Source: Desulfobacula sp.
Lineage (GTDB): Bacteria; Desulfobacterota; Desulfobacteria; Desulfobacterales; Desulfobacteraceae
Assembly: GCF_030145145.1 (NCBI RefSeq)
Contig: NZ_JAQYWD010000037.1
Coordinates: forward strand, 1 to 64,000
Length of the DNA stretch: 64,000 nt
Direction: 5' to 3'
Positions 16,018-24,300 of this stretch are shown in pieces (position 1 is the first letter of the stretch; each line of letters begins with the position of its first letter). Under the pieces are notes generated by a model. That model made no database searches and had not been told where the DNA came from. It saw only the letters and a program-made list of their open reading frames with translations. Both the position numbers and the translations under genes were made by a program.

Positions 16018-16088
16018 GTAAGTTCCTTTCAGCCCTGCTAAATTACCGTTTAACGGGGGCATTTTGTGCCAGGCTTTCAGCGAGGTTG

Positions 16089-16262
16089 TTAATATCCACA
16101 TAGTGTGCAGATGATCCTAAATTTCTTCCCATTGTAAATAATGATGTTGTTACCAAGGTTGGTACCAAAAGTGACCTTGTGGCCACAATCAAGTGTGAAT
16201 CTTTTCCCTTTTAAAGAAATAAGAAAATCCCCTAATTTGTCCGTTTCTTTGTACCCCTTCAT
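16089..16262 (-). CDS. 57-residue zinc-finger-like protein
   Basis: A short frame with a very strong ribosome site (AGGAGG seven bases before the ATG at 16262). It encodes RFTLDCGHKVTFGTNLGNNIII and ends KFRIICTLCGY: Cys-x-x-His and Cys-x-x-Cys pairs that look like one zinc ribbon. It lies just upstream of the J-domain gene and in the same direction. Small ribbons of this kind are common on phages and conjugative elements. Function unknown. Confidence 0.65.
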   Translation of the reverse strand: MKGYKETDKLGDFLISLKGKRFTLDCGHKVTFGTNLGNNIIIYNGKKFRIICTLCGY

Positions 16263-16349
16263 AACTTGCCCTCCTCTTTAAAATACAAAACCTTCGAAAG
16301 ACTATCTCTCAAAGGCATTTGGTGAGTTGTAATACTGACAAATTCGGTA

Positions 16350-17042
16350 TTACCAAAAATTGGAAAGTTGTTTTTGAATATCCTCCTTACTTACATCTGC
16401 ATAAATTTGTGTTGTCTGAATACTTGCATGGCCAAGCTGTTTCTGTACGGCTCTCAGGTCTTTTTCCTGCTTGTAAAGCTGAACTGCATAGCTGTGTCTG
16501 AGTGCATGGACTGATTTGTTGTGTTCGTAAAGATTAAGAAATTTCAGGTACTTTTTAACGATTTGTTGTACAGCTTGGGAGGTCCAGGGGCCTCTCTGGC
16601 CTATAAAGACATGATCATCGTAACCCACCGGCTCACATCTGTCTTTTTTCCACTTGATGAAGCTATTAAAGTGCGACTTCAGGCTTTTGGGGATTTGTAT
16701 GGTCCGGCTTTTCGACCCCTTGCCATCTCTGATGAACAATTCACATTGAGCATAACCTGTCTTTATATCACCACAGCGTATATCGGCTGCTTCACTGACT
16801 CGAACACCAGTTAACGTGAGAATATCAATGACCAGCCACTCTCGAAGTCCAGTGACCTGATTCTTCTTGCCATCTAAGATAGCCTTGTCCTTAACTGTCT
16901 TCCTGATGAGCTTGATTTGCATCGTATTAAAGTATTTAATGGTGTCCATAGATTTTACATTTCCACGGGTCTTGAACCTGTTGCTGTGCCGTGGTGGTGT
17001 ATGCGATTGCAATTTTTCTGGGAACTTGAGCACTGCTTCCAT
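16350..17042 (-). CDS. Short tyrosine recombinase (phage-integrase family)
   Basis: 230 residues; AGGAGG eight bases before the ATG at 17042. The catalytic residues are all present: Arg in TGVRVSEA, Lys in DGKGSKSR, His-x-x-Arg in HALRHS, His in LGHAS and Tyr in TQIYADV. Only about 50 residues precede the catalytic domain, so the usual SAM-like core-binding domain is reduced or missing. It may be the recombinase of this island or of a nested element; no flanking attachment repeats were identified. Confidence 0.9.
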   Translation of the reverse strand: MEAVLKFPEKLQSHTPPRHSNRFKTRGNVKSMDTIKYFNTMQIKLIRKTVKDKAILDGKKNQVTGLREWLVIDILTLTGVRVSEAADIRCGDIKTGYAQCELFIRDGKGSKSRTIQIPKSLKSHFNSFIKWKKDRCEPVGYDDHVFIGQRGPWTSQAVQQIVKKYLKFLNLYEHNKSVHALRHSYAVQLYKQEKDLRAVQKQLGHASIQTTQIYADVSKEDIQKQLSNFW

Positions 17043-18075
17043 TGATATGACCTCCTTTAGTATTAATGATGATGATGATTAATTGTACAACATGACAATA
17101 TTATAGCAGATTTTGGCGAAAAAGTCAATAAGTACCTGAAATCATTGACTAATCGGATCATTTAGCGATATTTCGTGTTACTAATGTGATATGAAATAGT
17201 AGGGGCAGAAGTTCTGAAAAAAACTGAAAAAAGCTTATAAAAATGAGTTTTGAAACCGAATTAACCGCTTAAAGAACCTATTTACTGGGGTTAGACAATT
17301 TGTGCATACAATTTGAAATATAAAATGGCGGAAAACACTGATAGCAGGGCTTATTACGTTAATGGTGGGACCAAACATAGCAATAAATCAGGGGACACGG
17401 TGTTATGGCTGGGCATAGCTAAATGAGTCCATGATGTAACCCCTGAAAAAACGACAAATTTGACGGTTTTTCTAATAGCTCCTTTCCAAAGATGGATTAT
17501 CGGGTTTGATACCACTTAAAAACCAGGGGTTAAAATTCCACAGTTTTTAATTCTGCAAAAATGTGCTTTGTACCCTCCCTTCCTTCTGAGATCAATTTTT
17601 ATATAAAGGAATAAAAGCCGAAATTATTGATCAGGCATTAAGTGCAGGCATACAAAAAAGGATTATCGGTGGTAACATAAGATGAGGATGGATCATCACA
17701 TTTCAAAGTTTATAGTAAACCGCAAAATCAGCAACCCGGTGTTTAAGTGTACAGATAGACCTCCCAAACCTTTCAAATGGGTGTTTTGAACAAAAGTTAC
17801 CTCTTTTTTAATCACAACTATGGGTGTATACGGTGTAGTATGTACAGTGTAGATACTCGGTACGGCAGAGGGCGGAGCAGGCTGTAGGGCTGCGGTGGTA
17901 TGTAGGTATTGGACTATAGTGTATATATATATATCAGTATTGTATATGCATAGTACTATTAACTACTTCTATTATATCTTTAACTATAATAAATAAGGGT
18001 AAGAGATCATCATCATCGTCAATTCATTATGGTATTCGTATAGCCTTCTATTCATAGAATGGAGCGGATATAATT
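17043..18075. other. Kilobase non-coding region with low-complexity tracts
   Basis: No credible gene. Contents: a GAT triplet run within ATTAAT flanks (17064-17082), one copy of the CGACAAATTTGACGG palindrome (17452-17466), a short open remnant reading AEIIDQALSAGIQKRIIGG on the plus strand near 17613-17680, a GT/GGTGTA-rich degenerate tract (17820-17910) and a TA dinucleotide run (17922-17935). Placed between a recombinase and a polymerase-like gene, it is a candidate for a replication or recombination site. Confidence 0.45.
17452..17466. repeat. CGACAAATTTGACGG near-palindrome, copy 1
   Basis: The block CGACAAATTTGACGG followed by TTTTT is repeated at 20827-20841 in the same orientation; the shared stretch extends several A and T on both sides. 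The core CG-CAAATTTG-CG is self-complementary except for one symmetrical pair. Confidence 0.65.
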
Positions 18076-19791
18076 TTAGCTTGTACTATTTCTTTGAGGC
18101 CTTACTTTCTTTTTTTTTTTGGTTTTGATCTTGATGTAATTTAGTCTCTCTTCAAACTCAGAATCACTGCATATTTGTTTAATCACAATATCTGCTTCTT
18201 TGAAACCGGATTCAATTCTGGCTGTTTCTATGATTTTTGGAGGTATCTTTTTTCCAGTGATAATACCATCATGTTCATTCCTGTAGACGGGGATATTGGA
18301 TTTTGAGCAGAGAACAGTTAAGCGGTGTATGAAAAGGGCTTCCTGGCCTTGTAGCATGAATGCGGCTAATTTTCTCTTGCAGTTTGCATAGTGATCATTG
18401 CTTTTCTTGCCAGTATCATTAACCAAAGAGTTTTCAGGGTCTTCTTTTTTACCTATAGAATAATCCCTAAATATCATCCCACAGGCATTCTTCCATCTCA
18501 AGCAGTCGTTATACATGCTAATGTGTTGTTTGATGGGGTCTGAGAATAAAGTCTCTCTCCATTCTCTAGTGGCTTTCCTGAGGTCTGCTGTGACTGAAAG
18601 AAACCGCTTGTGAATTACATTTGCCCTGATTCTATCAATGCCTAACTGTGACGCTATTGTTTTGTAAATAGCACCTTTTTTGTTTGGTGCTTCAGCCCCC
18701 ATTATTAATGCGTAAAAACATTCTTTCCATAGGTCTACTGTGATACCTGTTTTATCGGCATATATATTTTTAGCATCTTTTCTTTCTAAATATTTCTGCA
18801 ACCAACCGCACTTAATGCGATACTTTTCCATTTCCTGCTTTAGAATGAAGCCCTGAGAGCTCTTTATATCATAATTGTATACCGGTATATTTACAATACT
18901 CACATACTTCATGGCCCTCGAAGCGCTTTGAAACCCCCCTCCTATTTCAAATAATCTTCCGCTTTTCTGAGATCTGTAAGAAGCTTTTACCAAATAAATT
19001 GGATGGCCATTTTTCTTGATTTTGCCTGTTTTAGTTGGGGTGTTAGCTAATATGGTTGTGAGGCTGGACAGATCACTATAATATCTACCCCTATGTGTTT
19101 TGAACTCTTTTAGGTGTTTTTTATAGCATCTGCCTGATTTACATTTTTTAGTTCTTTTTTCAAATAGATCCTTTTCATGATCGTATTTCCTTTTCATCCT
19201 CTTGACCCATTTTTTGGCGTTTTGAAGGTCAATCGGGCCTGGTTGTATGGACTTAATACTTTCTTTTATTATTGATGGAATATTGAAATTTTTGGTGCCA
19301 TGAGATAATTGATAACGGTTTGATTTTGTCTCAACTTTTTTCCCTGTCATGAGATTTACAAAATCAAGGCCTTCTACAGAAGTATTCGGGTCCAATATAC
19401 AATCCATTTTTTTAACAAAGGAATCGAATATGTTATTTGGGATGCGAAATTCCCGGCTTACATGATTCTTGATGCTGTGGGGCAAAATTTCTAATAATTT
19501 ATGTTTTTTTAATATATTCCAGTTAAAATCCCGTCCAAAATTCTTATCAATTAATCTGCTGTAGATAGGCACAAAATAATCTTTTTCAGGGTTTTTAATT
19601 AACTCTTTGCTATTGAGATACATATTCGCCAAAATGTGAGATATGAATTTGTGGTACTTTCTACGCTTCTTCTGATCTTTAGCGCCCTTCGTGAGGGACC
19701 AGACATAATCGTAAACTATTTTTGGGGCCTTGTATATTTTCAGGATGTATCCTTTGCCATGGTAGGGCTTTGTTTTTTCTTCGATCGACAT
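18076..19791 (-). CDS. Divergent family-A-like nucleic-acid polymerase
   Basis: 571 residues from the ATG at 19791 (GGAGG seven bases upstream). Residues 234-238 read RGRYY. Palm motifs can be placed in the order of PolA/T7-type polymerases: motif A with Asp308 in YNYDIKSSQGF; motif B KECFYALIMG, with Lys356 and the Gly nine residues on (spacing of the O-helix K...YG); a Q-helix-like LAAFMLQGQEALFIHRL (PolA AxxMPxQGTAAD); and motif C EHDGIIT with His507-Asp508. Two carboxylates are therefore in place. No exonuclease domain is seen and the N-terminal 230 residues are basic and unrecognised. It may replicate a mobile element. The assignment is by eye only. Confidence 0.5.
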   Translation of the reverse strand: MSIEEKTKPYHGKGYILKIYKAPKIVYDYVWSLTKGAKDQKKRRKYHKFISHILANMYLNSKELIKNPEKDYFVPIYSRLIDKNFGRDFNWNILKKHKLLEILPHSIKNHVSREFRIPNNIFDSFVKKMDCILDPNTSVEGLDFVNLMTGKKVETKSNRYQLSHGTKNFNIPSIIKESIKSIQPGPIDLQNAKKWVKRMKRKYDHEKDLFEKRTKKCKSGRCYKKHLKEFKTHRGRYYSDLSSLTTILANTPTKTGKIKKNGHPIYLVKASYRSQKSGRLFEIGGGFQSASRAMKYVSIVNIPVYNYDIKSSQGFILKQEMEKYRIKCGWLQKYLERKDAKNIYADKTGITVDLWKECFYALIMGAEAPNKKGAIYKTIASQLGIDRIRANVIHKRFLSVTADLRKATREWRETLFSDPIKQHISMYNDCLRWKNACGMIFRDYSIGKKEDPENSLVNDTGKKSNDHYANCKRKLAAFMLQGQEALFIHRLTVLCSKSNIPVYRNEHDGIITGKKIPPKIIETARIESGFKEADIVIKQICSDSEFEERLNYIKIKTKKKKKVRPQRNSTS

Positions 19792-19866
19792 ATTATTTCC
19801 TCCACGAATGATTAATTGTTGATTACATTTTTTCAGCAGAAAGATACCAGTTGATATGTTTAAAGT

Positions 19867-19908
19867 GAAAAGTCCAAATTTTAGATATGTCCAAATTTTG
19901 GACTTTTC
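19867..19908. promoter_or_regulatory. Inverted repeat upstream of the polymerase-like gene
   Basis: GAAAAGTCCAAA (19867-19878) pairs perfectly with TTTGGACTTTTC (19897-19908). GTCCAAATTTT also occurs twice as a direct repeat (19872-19882, 19889-19899). The element lies 75-115 bases before the minus-strand start at 19791 and just past the DUF5131 stop, so it may be an operator, an attenuator or a terminator. Confidence 0.55.
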
Positions 19909-19971
19909 ATTTGTCATGGTATTACTTGGGCTTCATTCATTCAATTTAACAACCGGGATACTTGGACTGAT

Positions 19972-20700
19972 TTACCCAAACAACCGTAAATCGTCATTTA
20001 TCTCCGGCATTTGGTCCCATATTTTCCCCCGCAATAGACGTCCTGCCTTTTTCTTGTTTGTGCCACCCCATTGTTTGAAGAAAAAAGGGATATCATGCTT
20101 CACACACTGATTTTTAATATTTATTACCCACTTTTCTTCCATCGGTCTGGCACCGGGGCCGGACTCGCCACCAACGATAACCCAATCAATACCGGATAAA
20201 TCCATTTTCCGCATTGGCCCTAATAGTGGTTCAATTGAAAGGAATCTGATAATGGCTGGGACTTCTCTCAATCTGTCAATCCTCTTAATGAGATTATTGT
20301 TTTCAACAGATACACCAACCCAGATGTTGTCAGTCCATTTAAGGCGATCCTTGAGTTTGAGCAGTCGTTTTGATCTTTTGGTTAGGACTTGAAATGTGTG
20401 CCAATGGGCTTTGTTCATAATGGTAAAAACAGATTTAATGAAAGACTCAGGTACATCTTTGTGGAAAAGGTCACCCATAGAACAAACAAATATCGTTTTA
20501 GGTTTTTTCCATTTTAATGGCATGTTTAATAGGTCGGAGTGGCAGGTCACTTCAAAACCATTTTTATACCTTTTTTGTTTTTCCATGGTTTTTAATCTCA
20601 ATGCCATTCTTTCCGCGTAGCAGTTATCACAACCGGAGCTAAGTTTGGTGCAGCCAGTGACTGGATTCCATGTAATACCTGTCCATTCAATTTTGCTCAT
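19972..20700 (-). CDS. DUF5131 (phage Gp37/Gp68 family) protein
   Basis: 242 residues from the ATG at 20700, eight bases after AGGAG; the ATG six bases earlier is too close to it. Typical features: KIEWTG.TWNPVTGC, the cysteine motif GC..C...CYAERMA, FVCSMGDLFH, LTKRS.R, GVSVEN, LSIEPLLGP, IDWVIVGGESGPGARPM and FFFKQWGG. The three cysteines resemble a radical-SAM-like Fe-S site. Members occur on phages and islands, often with DNA-modifying neighbours. Biochemical role not established. Confidence 0.9.
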   Translation of the reverse strand: MSKIEWTGITWNPVTGCTKLSSGCDNCYAERMALRLKTMEKQKRYKNGFEVTCHSDLLNMPLKWKKPKTIFVCSMGDLFHKDVPESFIKSVFTIMNKAHWHTFQVLTKRSKRLLKLKDRLKWTDNIWVGVSVENNNLIKRIDRLREVPAIIRFLSIEPLLGPMRKMDLSGIDWVIVGGESGPGARPMEEKWVINIKNQCVKHDIPFFFKQWGGTNKKKAGRLLRGKIWDQMPEINDDLRLFG

Positions 20701-20826
20701 GTTCATTCTCCTATATAAATATTGCAGCAGATAAAATTTGACTTTACTGGTTAAACGATATTATTTATTTGAACTATGAGGGGTGGGACACCTACCGGAC
20801 GAAGGCACCCCACTCCACAAAATAAA

Positions 20827-20841
20827 CGACAAATTTGACGG
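20827..20841. repeat. CGACAAATTTGACGG near-palindrome, copy 2
   Basis: Same block and orientation as 17452-17466, followed by TTTTTT. It lies between the DUF5131 and DUF3102-like genes, near a GC-rich hairpin (GGGGTG...CACCCC, about 20779-20811). The two copies bracket the polymerase-like and DUF5131 genes. Confidence 0.65.
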
Positions 20842-20846
20842 TTTTT

Positions 20847-21695
20847 TCAAACGTCATTTTCACCTGGTAGATCGTGATCCCGTGCGAACTCATTTTTATA
20901 AATCGTCTTGAGTTGTTTCAAATGTGCAAAAAGGTTTTTGATTGTTTCGTAATCTAAATCACCAAAATCATTTAATTCAATAATCTTGTGTTTTTTATTC
21001 AAAATAAAATCTAAGTTCTTCACAAGTTTTTTTGCAGCACGATTTGTTGAACTAACCAAGTCGTCAGAATTAATTTTTCCTTCCTTTTTCAATGCTTTTT
21101 TATTCAGACGCTGCATACTCCGTTGTACCTTTCTTTTTTCTTTCATTTGCCTTTCCTCTTTTGAAATTTTAACATCGTCGTCGTACCAACCAGAGGTTGA
21201 TTTAGCTAGTCCCTTTATTATTTCTTTAAAAACTTTTTTAAAGTTGCTGATTAACACACCACTAGTTAGAATCATCTCAAATTCTGGTGCGCTACTCAAT
21301 TCTTTGAGTGTATCCTTGATGGAAACTTCTGCTGTTTTACAAAAACCAATAAAATCTTCTAAATCAGTTATGGGTATTAATGATAAAGCAGGGAATTCTT
21401 TCATGTCGATCTTCAGGGCAAGCCTCATATAACGTTGAGCTGTTCTTTCATCTATGTAGGGAAAATTAGTACGTCGATATTTCCCCCATTTTCCCCCAAG
21501 TTTTTTCTTTAATTTTTTTAACTGATTTAAAGTATCTCCCAATTTCCAAGCATACTTTGTTGAAGTCGACAATGATTCTTCATGCTTTAAATAAAAAGGT
21601 TCAATTTTCTTTTTAATGGTTTTCATTTCTTTTCTAATCTTTTTTGCTTCATCCGTTGTTAATTTTGCTTTTTGCTTTTTTTTTTTGCTGGCCAT
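20847..21695 (-). CDS. DUF3102-like mobile-element protein
   Basis: 282 residues; AAAGGAG seven bases before the ATG at 21695. Very basic N-terminus, then AWKLGDTLNQLKKLKKKLGGKWGKYRRTNFPYIDERTAQRYMRLAL-type sequence (about residues 49-93), which follows the DUF3102 pattern found in phage and element proteins. The remaining helical part is rich in Lys and Glu. Possibly DNA-binding. Its 5' end overlaps the preceding small gene by 47 bases. Confidence 0.6.
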   Translation of the reverse strand: MASKKKKQKAKLTTDEAKKIRKEMKTIKKKIEPFYLKHEESLSTSTKYAWKLGDTLNQLKKLKKKLGGKWGKYRRTNFPYIDERTAQRYMRLALKIDMKEFPALSLIPITDLEDFIGFCKTAEVSIKDTLKELSSAPEFEMILTSGVLISNFKKVFKEIIKGLAKSTSGWYDDDVKISKEERQMKEKRKVQRSMQRLNKKALKKEGKINSDDLVSSTNRAAKKLVKNLDFILNKKHKIIELNDFGDLDYETIKNLFAHLKQLKTIYKNEFARDHDLPGENDV

Positions 21696-21894
21696 GATTT
21701 TGCTCCTTTGTTAATAATGTATTGTTTTGTACTAACGGATATTCATCTTTGATTGGTCTCTTGGTGTTTTGTTGTTTCGATTTGGTCTTTTTAATATAAT
21801 TGAAAGAATCAACCCAAAGTTTATACCTGGTTTCTTTTTCGCTCTTTGGTAGCGGTAAAAAATTTACCCGAATTTTCCAATTATATTTTTTCAT
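21649..21894 (-). CDS. Small basic hypothetical protein
   Basis: 81 residues, with a weak AAGAGA ribosome site before the ATG at 21894 and a 3' end overlapping the DUF3102-like gene. The start KYNWKIRVNFLPLPKSEKETRYKLWVDSF resembles small proteins of integrative elements; the C-terminal half is low-complexity Lys/Gln/Asn. The overlap suggests coupled expression. Function unknown. Confidence 0.5.
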   Translation of the reverse strand: MKKYNWKIRVNFLPLPKSEKETRYKLWVDSFNYIKKTKSKQQNTKRPIKDEYPLVQNNTLLTKEQNHGQQKKKAKSKINNG

Positions 21895-22143
21895 TTAAAT
21901 CTCTTTTAAGTTTGTGTTGAACTTAATAAGGATGTTTTGCAGATGGCATGCCAAAAGATTTTAAATAGATAAAAATACAACAAATTACTGAAATTAAAGA
22001 GTTTTTAAATATTTGAAATTTTTTATTTGCTTGAAAATATTTAAAATATGTACTATTTAGTTTAGGTACATGTATTAAATAATTCATTTTTTTTGGGGAA
22101 TATTAAAATTGAACTTAAGAGTTAGGTTAATGGGGAGGGGAGT

Positions 22144-23763
22144 ATGAATATTGAAAAAGGTAATATATTGAATGAAAGTGATTTTGTATTTTTCACAAAA
22201 TGCATGACAAAAGCCAAAGATTGTAAATTAGATGAATATAGCAGTTTTTTATCTGAAGTTTTAAAAAATTACGATGTATTTAATTGCCCGTTGGAGGACT
22301 TTCTTGAGAAGACTGATGATAAGGAATCTATCTCCATTCCTGCTGTTTTAGCTTTAAAAAAAATGTTTAAAAATATAATTAATAACAAAGAAATTAAACA
22401 CAATGATTCAATTTATGGAGAGTATATTTTGTATCTTGAAAATCAAGGCAAAAGGTTTTCAGAATACTTTAAAAGCCTCGGTTCCAAAGAAGAACAATAT
22501 AACATGCGAGAAGCGGGAATAATTGTTTATACAGATTTATTATCTATATACACTCTTCAGAAAGATAATATAAATTTTTCAAGGGTTTTTAAAACTATTT
22601 GTTTTCAAACCAGAAAAGTTAAATCAGCTGTTAAAAAAAACAAAATAACAATATCCGATGAATCTATTTTGGATAATTCGATTTCATCTTTAACAAAGTA
22701 CATTGTTCAAAATATCAATATGTATGTTAACAACCCCTTGTTACAGAAAAGTATTGAAAAAGCTGTTATGTATGCAGATGACAGTGATCCTTGCCTTTTA
22801 ATTGGTGCAACAGGAACGGGAAAGGAGTTACTCGTTCGTTTAATAAAAGAGTTTAGTCCTTCATATGGGCAATCTTTCAGAGCGGTTAACTGTGCGGGAA
22901 TAACTGAAAGTTTGTTTGATTCGGAGATTAATGGTGCGGTGAGAGGGGCGGGAAGCAATTCATCAGAAAGATTAGGTGTTTTTTTATCAGCATGCTCAAA
23001 CAATAGAGATAGTAAAGTCGGATATGGTATTAGTAAAACTGGAAAAATCATTTTTGAAAGCGGAAGACAAGACAATAAACCACCTACAAAAGAAGACTTA
23101 AAAGAAGCCCGTGGGATAGTTTTCTTGGATGAAATTAATTCGTTACCTTTGTATCAGCAGGCTAAAATTTTAAGAATCATACAGGAAAAAGAGGTTGAAG
23201 TCGTTGGGGCAGATCAACCCATAAAAGTTGATGTGAAAATAATTTGTGCGGCTAACGAAATTAATGATATTAGAAATCCAGGCAAGTTTCGACCTGATCT
23301 ATTTTATCGAATTAGTGTTGGCATAATTGAACTTCCAACTTTAGTTGATATGAAAGATTCAATATTAGATTTTGCAGAATATAAAATTGAGGAAATTTGC
23401 ATTAAGTTGGGATATAAAAAAAAATTTACACTTTCAGACAAAGCTAAGAAAAAATTAAAAAAGCATAATTGGCCTGGGAATCATAGAGAATTGGAAAATG
23501 TTCTTTCCCGTGCCATTAAAGATGTAAAATTTAAAGGTGAGAAAACGATCAAAATTCAAAATTTAGATTTTTTTCATTCTCCTTCAAAGAAGAGGGATTT
23601 AGGAAGTATCTTTTTTGAAGGCAAAACCTTTAAGGATGTTGAAAACGAATATTATTTATATCTAAAACGTAAATCAAAAGGGAATAAATCAAAAATGCAA
23701 CAAATAGGAGGATACTCCTGTCGTACACCGGTTTATACACTAATTCAAAAATATGATTCTTAA
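22144..23763 (+). CDS. AAA+ protein related to sigma-54 activators, with altered GAFTGA loop
   Basis: 539 residues; GGGGAGGGGAG directly precedes the ATG. Residues 1-190 are an unrecognised helical region. The AAA+ core has Walker A GATGTGKE (221-228), Walker B GIVFLDEI (324-331), arginine-finger region FRPDLFYRISV and sensor-2 WPGNHRELENV. The sigma-54 contact loop GAFTGA is GAGSNS here, and about 35 extra residues are inserted between this loop and Walker B. A C-terminal Fis-like HTH is only vaguely visible. It therefore may not open sigma-54 promoters. It faces the XRE gene convergently and is flanked by very AT-rich DNA. Confidence 0.75.
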   Translation: MNIEKGNILNESDFVFFTKCMTKAKDCKLDEYSSFLSEVLKNYDVFNCPLEDFLEKTDDKESISIPAVLALKKMFKNIINNKEIKHNDSIYGEYILYLENQGKRFSEYFKSLGSKEEQYNMREAGIIVYTDLLSIYTLQKDNINFSRVFKTICFQTRKVKSAVKKNKITISDESILDNSISSLTKYIVQNINMYVNNPLLQKSIEKAVMYADDSDPCLLIGATGTGKELLVRLIKEFSPSYGQSFRAVNCAGITESLFDSEINGAVRGAGSNSSERLGVFLSACSNNRDSKVGYGISKTGKIIFESGRQDNKPPTKEDLKEARGIVFLDEINSLPLYQQAKILRIIQEKEVEVVGADQPIKVDVKIICAANEINDIRNPGKFRPDLFYRISVGIIELPTLVDMKDSILDFAEYKIEEICIKLGYKKKFTLSDKAKKKLKKHNWPGNHRELENVLSRAIKDVKFKGEKTIKIQNLDFFHSPSKKRDLGSIFFEGKTFKDVENEYYLYLKRKSKGNKSKMQQIGGYSCRTPVYTLIQKYDS

Positions 23764-23773
23764 TTTTTTTAAG

Positions 23774-24280
23774 CTATTTGTCATTTTTTTTTAGCCAAGC
23801 ATTAACTCTATCCTTATACTCAGGTATTGGCTTGGCTTCCATACGTTCCCATTTACCGATAGAAGCGGGGTCAACTTTAAGTTTATCTGCCAGTTGTGGT
23901 ATGGTTAAAAAACTCTGCATCCTTGCAGCCCGTAACCTATCACCAAAAGTATTCTGTTGTTTAGGATACGACGGGTTGTTCTGAAAAAATAATTTCCACA
24001 GATCTTCTTCCGATATTAAGCCATTAATATGGGGTTTTAAAAATTCCGATAACCTTTTCAAAAAGGGAGTTTTGGGTTGGCTTCTTCCAACTTCCCAGTT
24101 GGTGATGCTACACTCATCGACACCCAGTTCTTTGCCTAGTTGTTTAACCTCCAAATTCAAATCTATCCTGGTTTTTCTGATCAAATCACCCAGAGAATTG
24201 ATCTCAGCGGGATAACTTGGTTTGTAAACATTCCTTGGAATTTCTTTTGTAATCTGGTAGTTAGGGTAGTATGTTATCAT
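23774..24280 (-). CDS. Double XRE-type HTH regulator at the island edge
   Basis: 168 residues from the ATG at 24280; no ribosome site is visible and the upstream sequence is already the comM remnant read backwards. Two Cro/CI-type HTH units are present: LGDLIRKTRIDLNLEVKQLGKEL...ITNWEVGRSQP, and FGDRLRAARMQSFLTIPQLADKL...IGKWERMEAKP. Such tandem HTH proteins are usual in element control regions. Its 5' region may have been cut at the island junction, so its start and promoter are uncertain. Confidence 0.7.
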   Translation of the reverse strand: MITYYPNYQITKEIPRNVYKPSYPAEINSLGDLIRKTRIDLNLEVKQLGKELGVDECSITNWEVGRSQPKTPFLKRLSEFLKPHINGLISEEDLWKLFFQNNPSYPKQQNTFGDRLRAARMQSFLTIPQLADKLKVDPASIGKWERMEAKPIPEYKDRVNAWLKKNDK

Positions 24281-24300
24281 TGATGAAAAGTTGCGATTGT

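Noticed and set aside
16350-17042. XerC/D housekeeping recombinase with a dif site
   Set aside because: The protein is too short and lacks the N-terminal core-binding domain of XerC/D, and no dif-like 28-base site was seen in the adjacent spacer.
22144-23763. Functional sigma-54 enhancer-binding protein
   Set aside because: The GAFTGA loop is replaced and no sigma-54 promoter pair (GG-N10-GC) was convincingly found nearby; called only as related AAA+.
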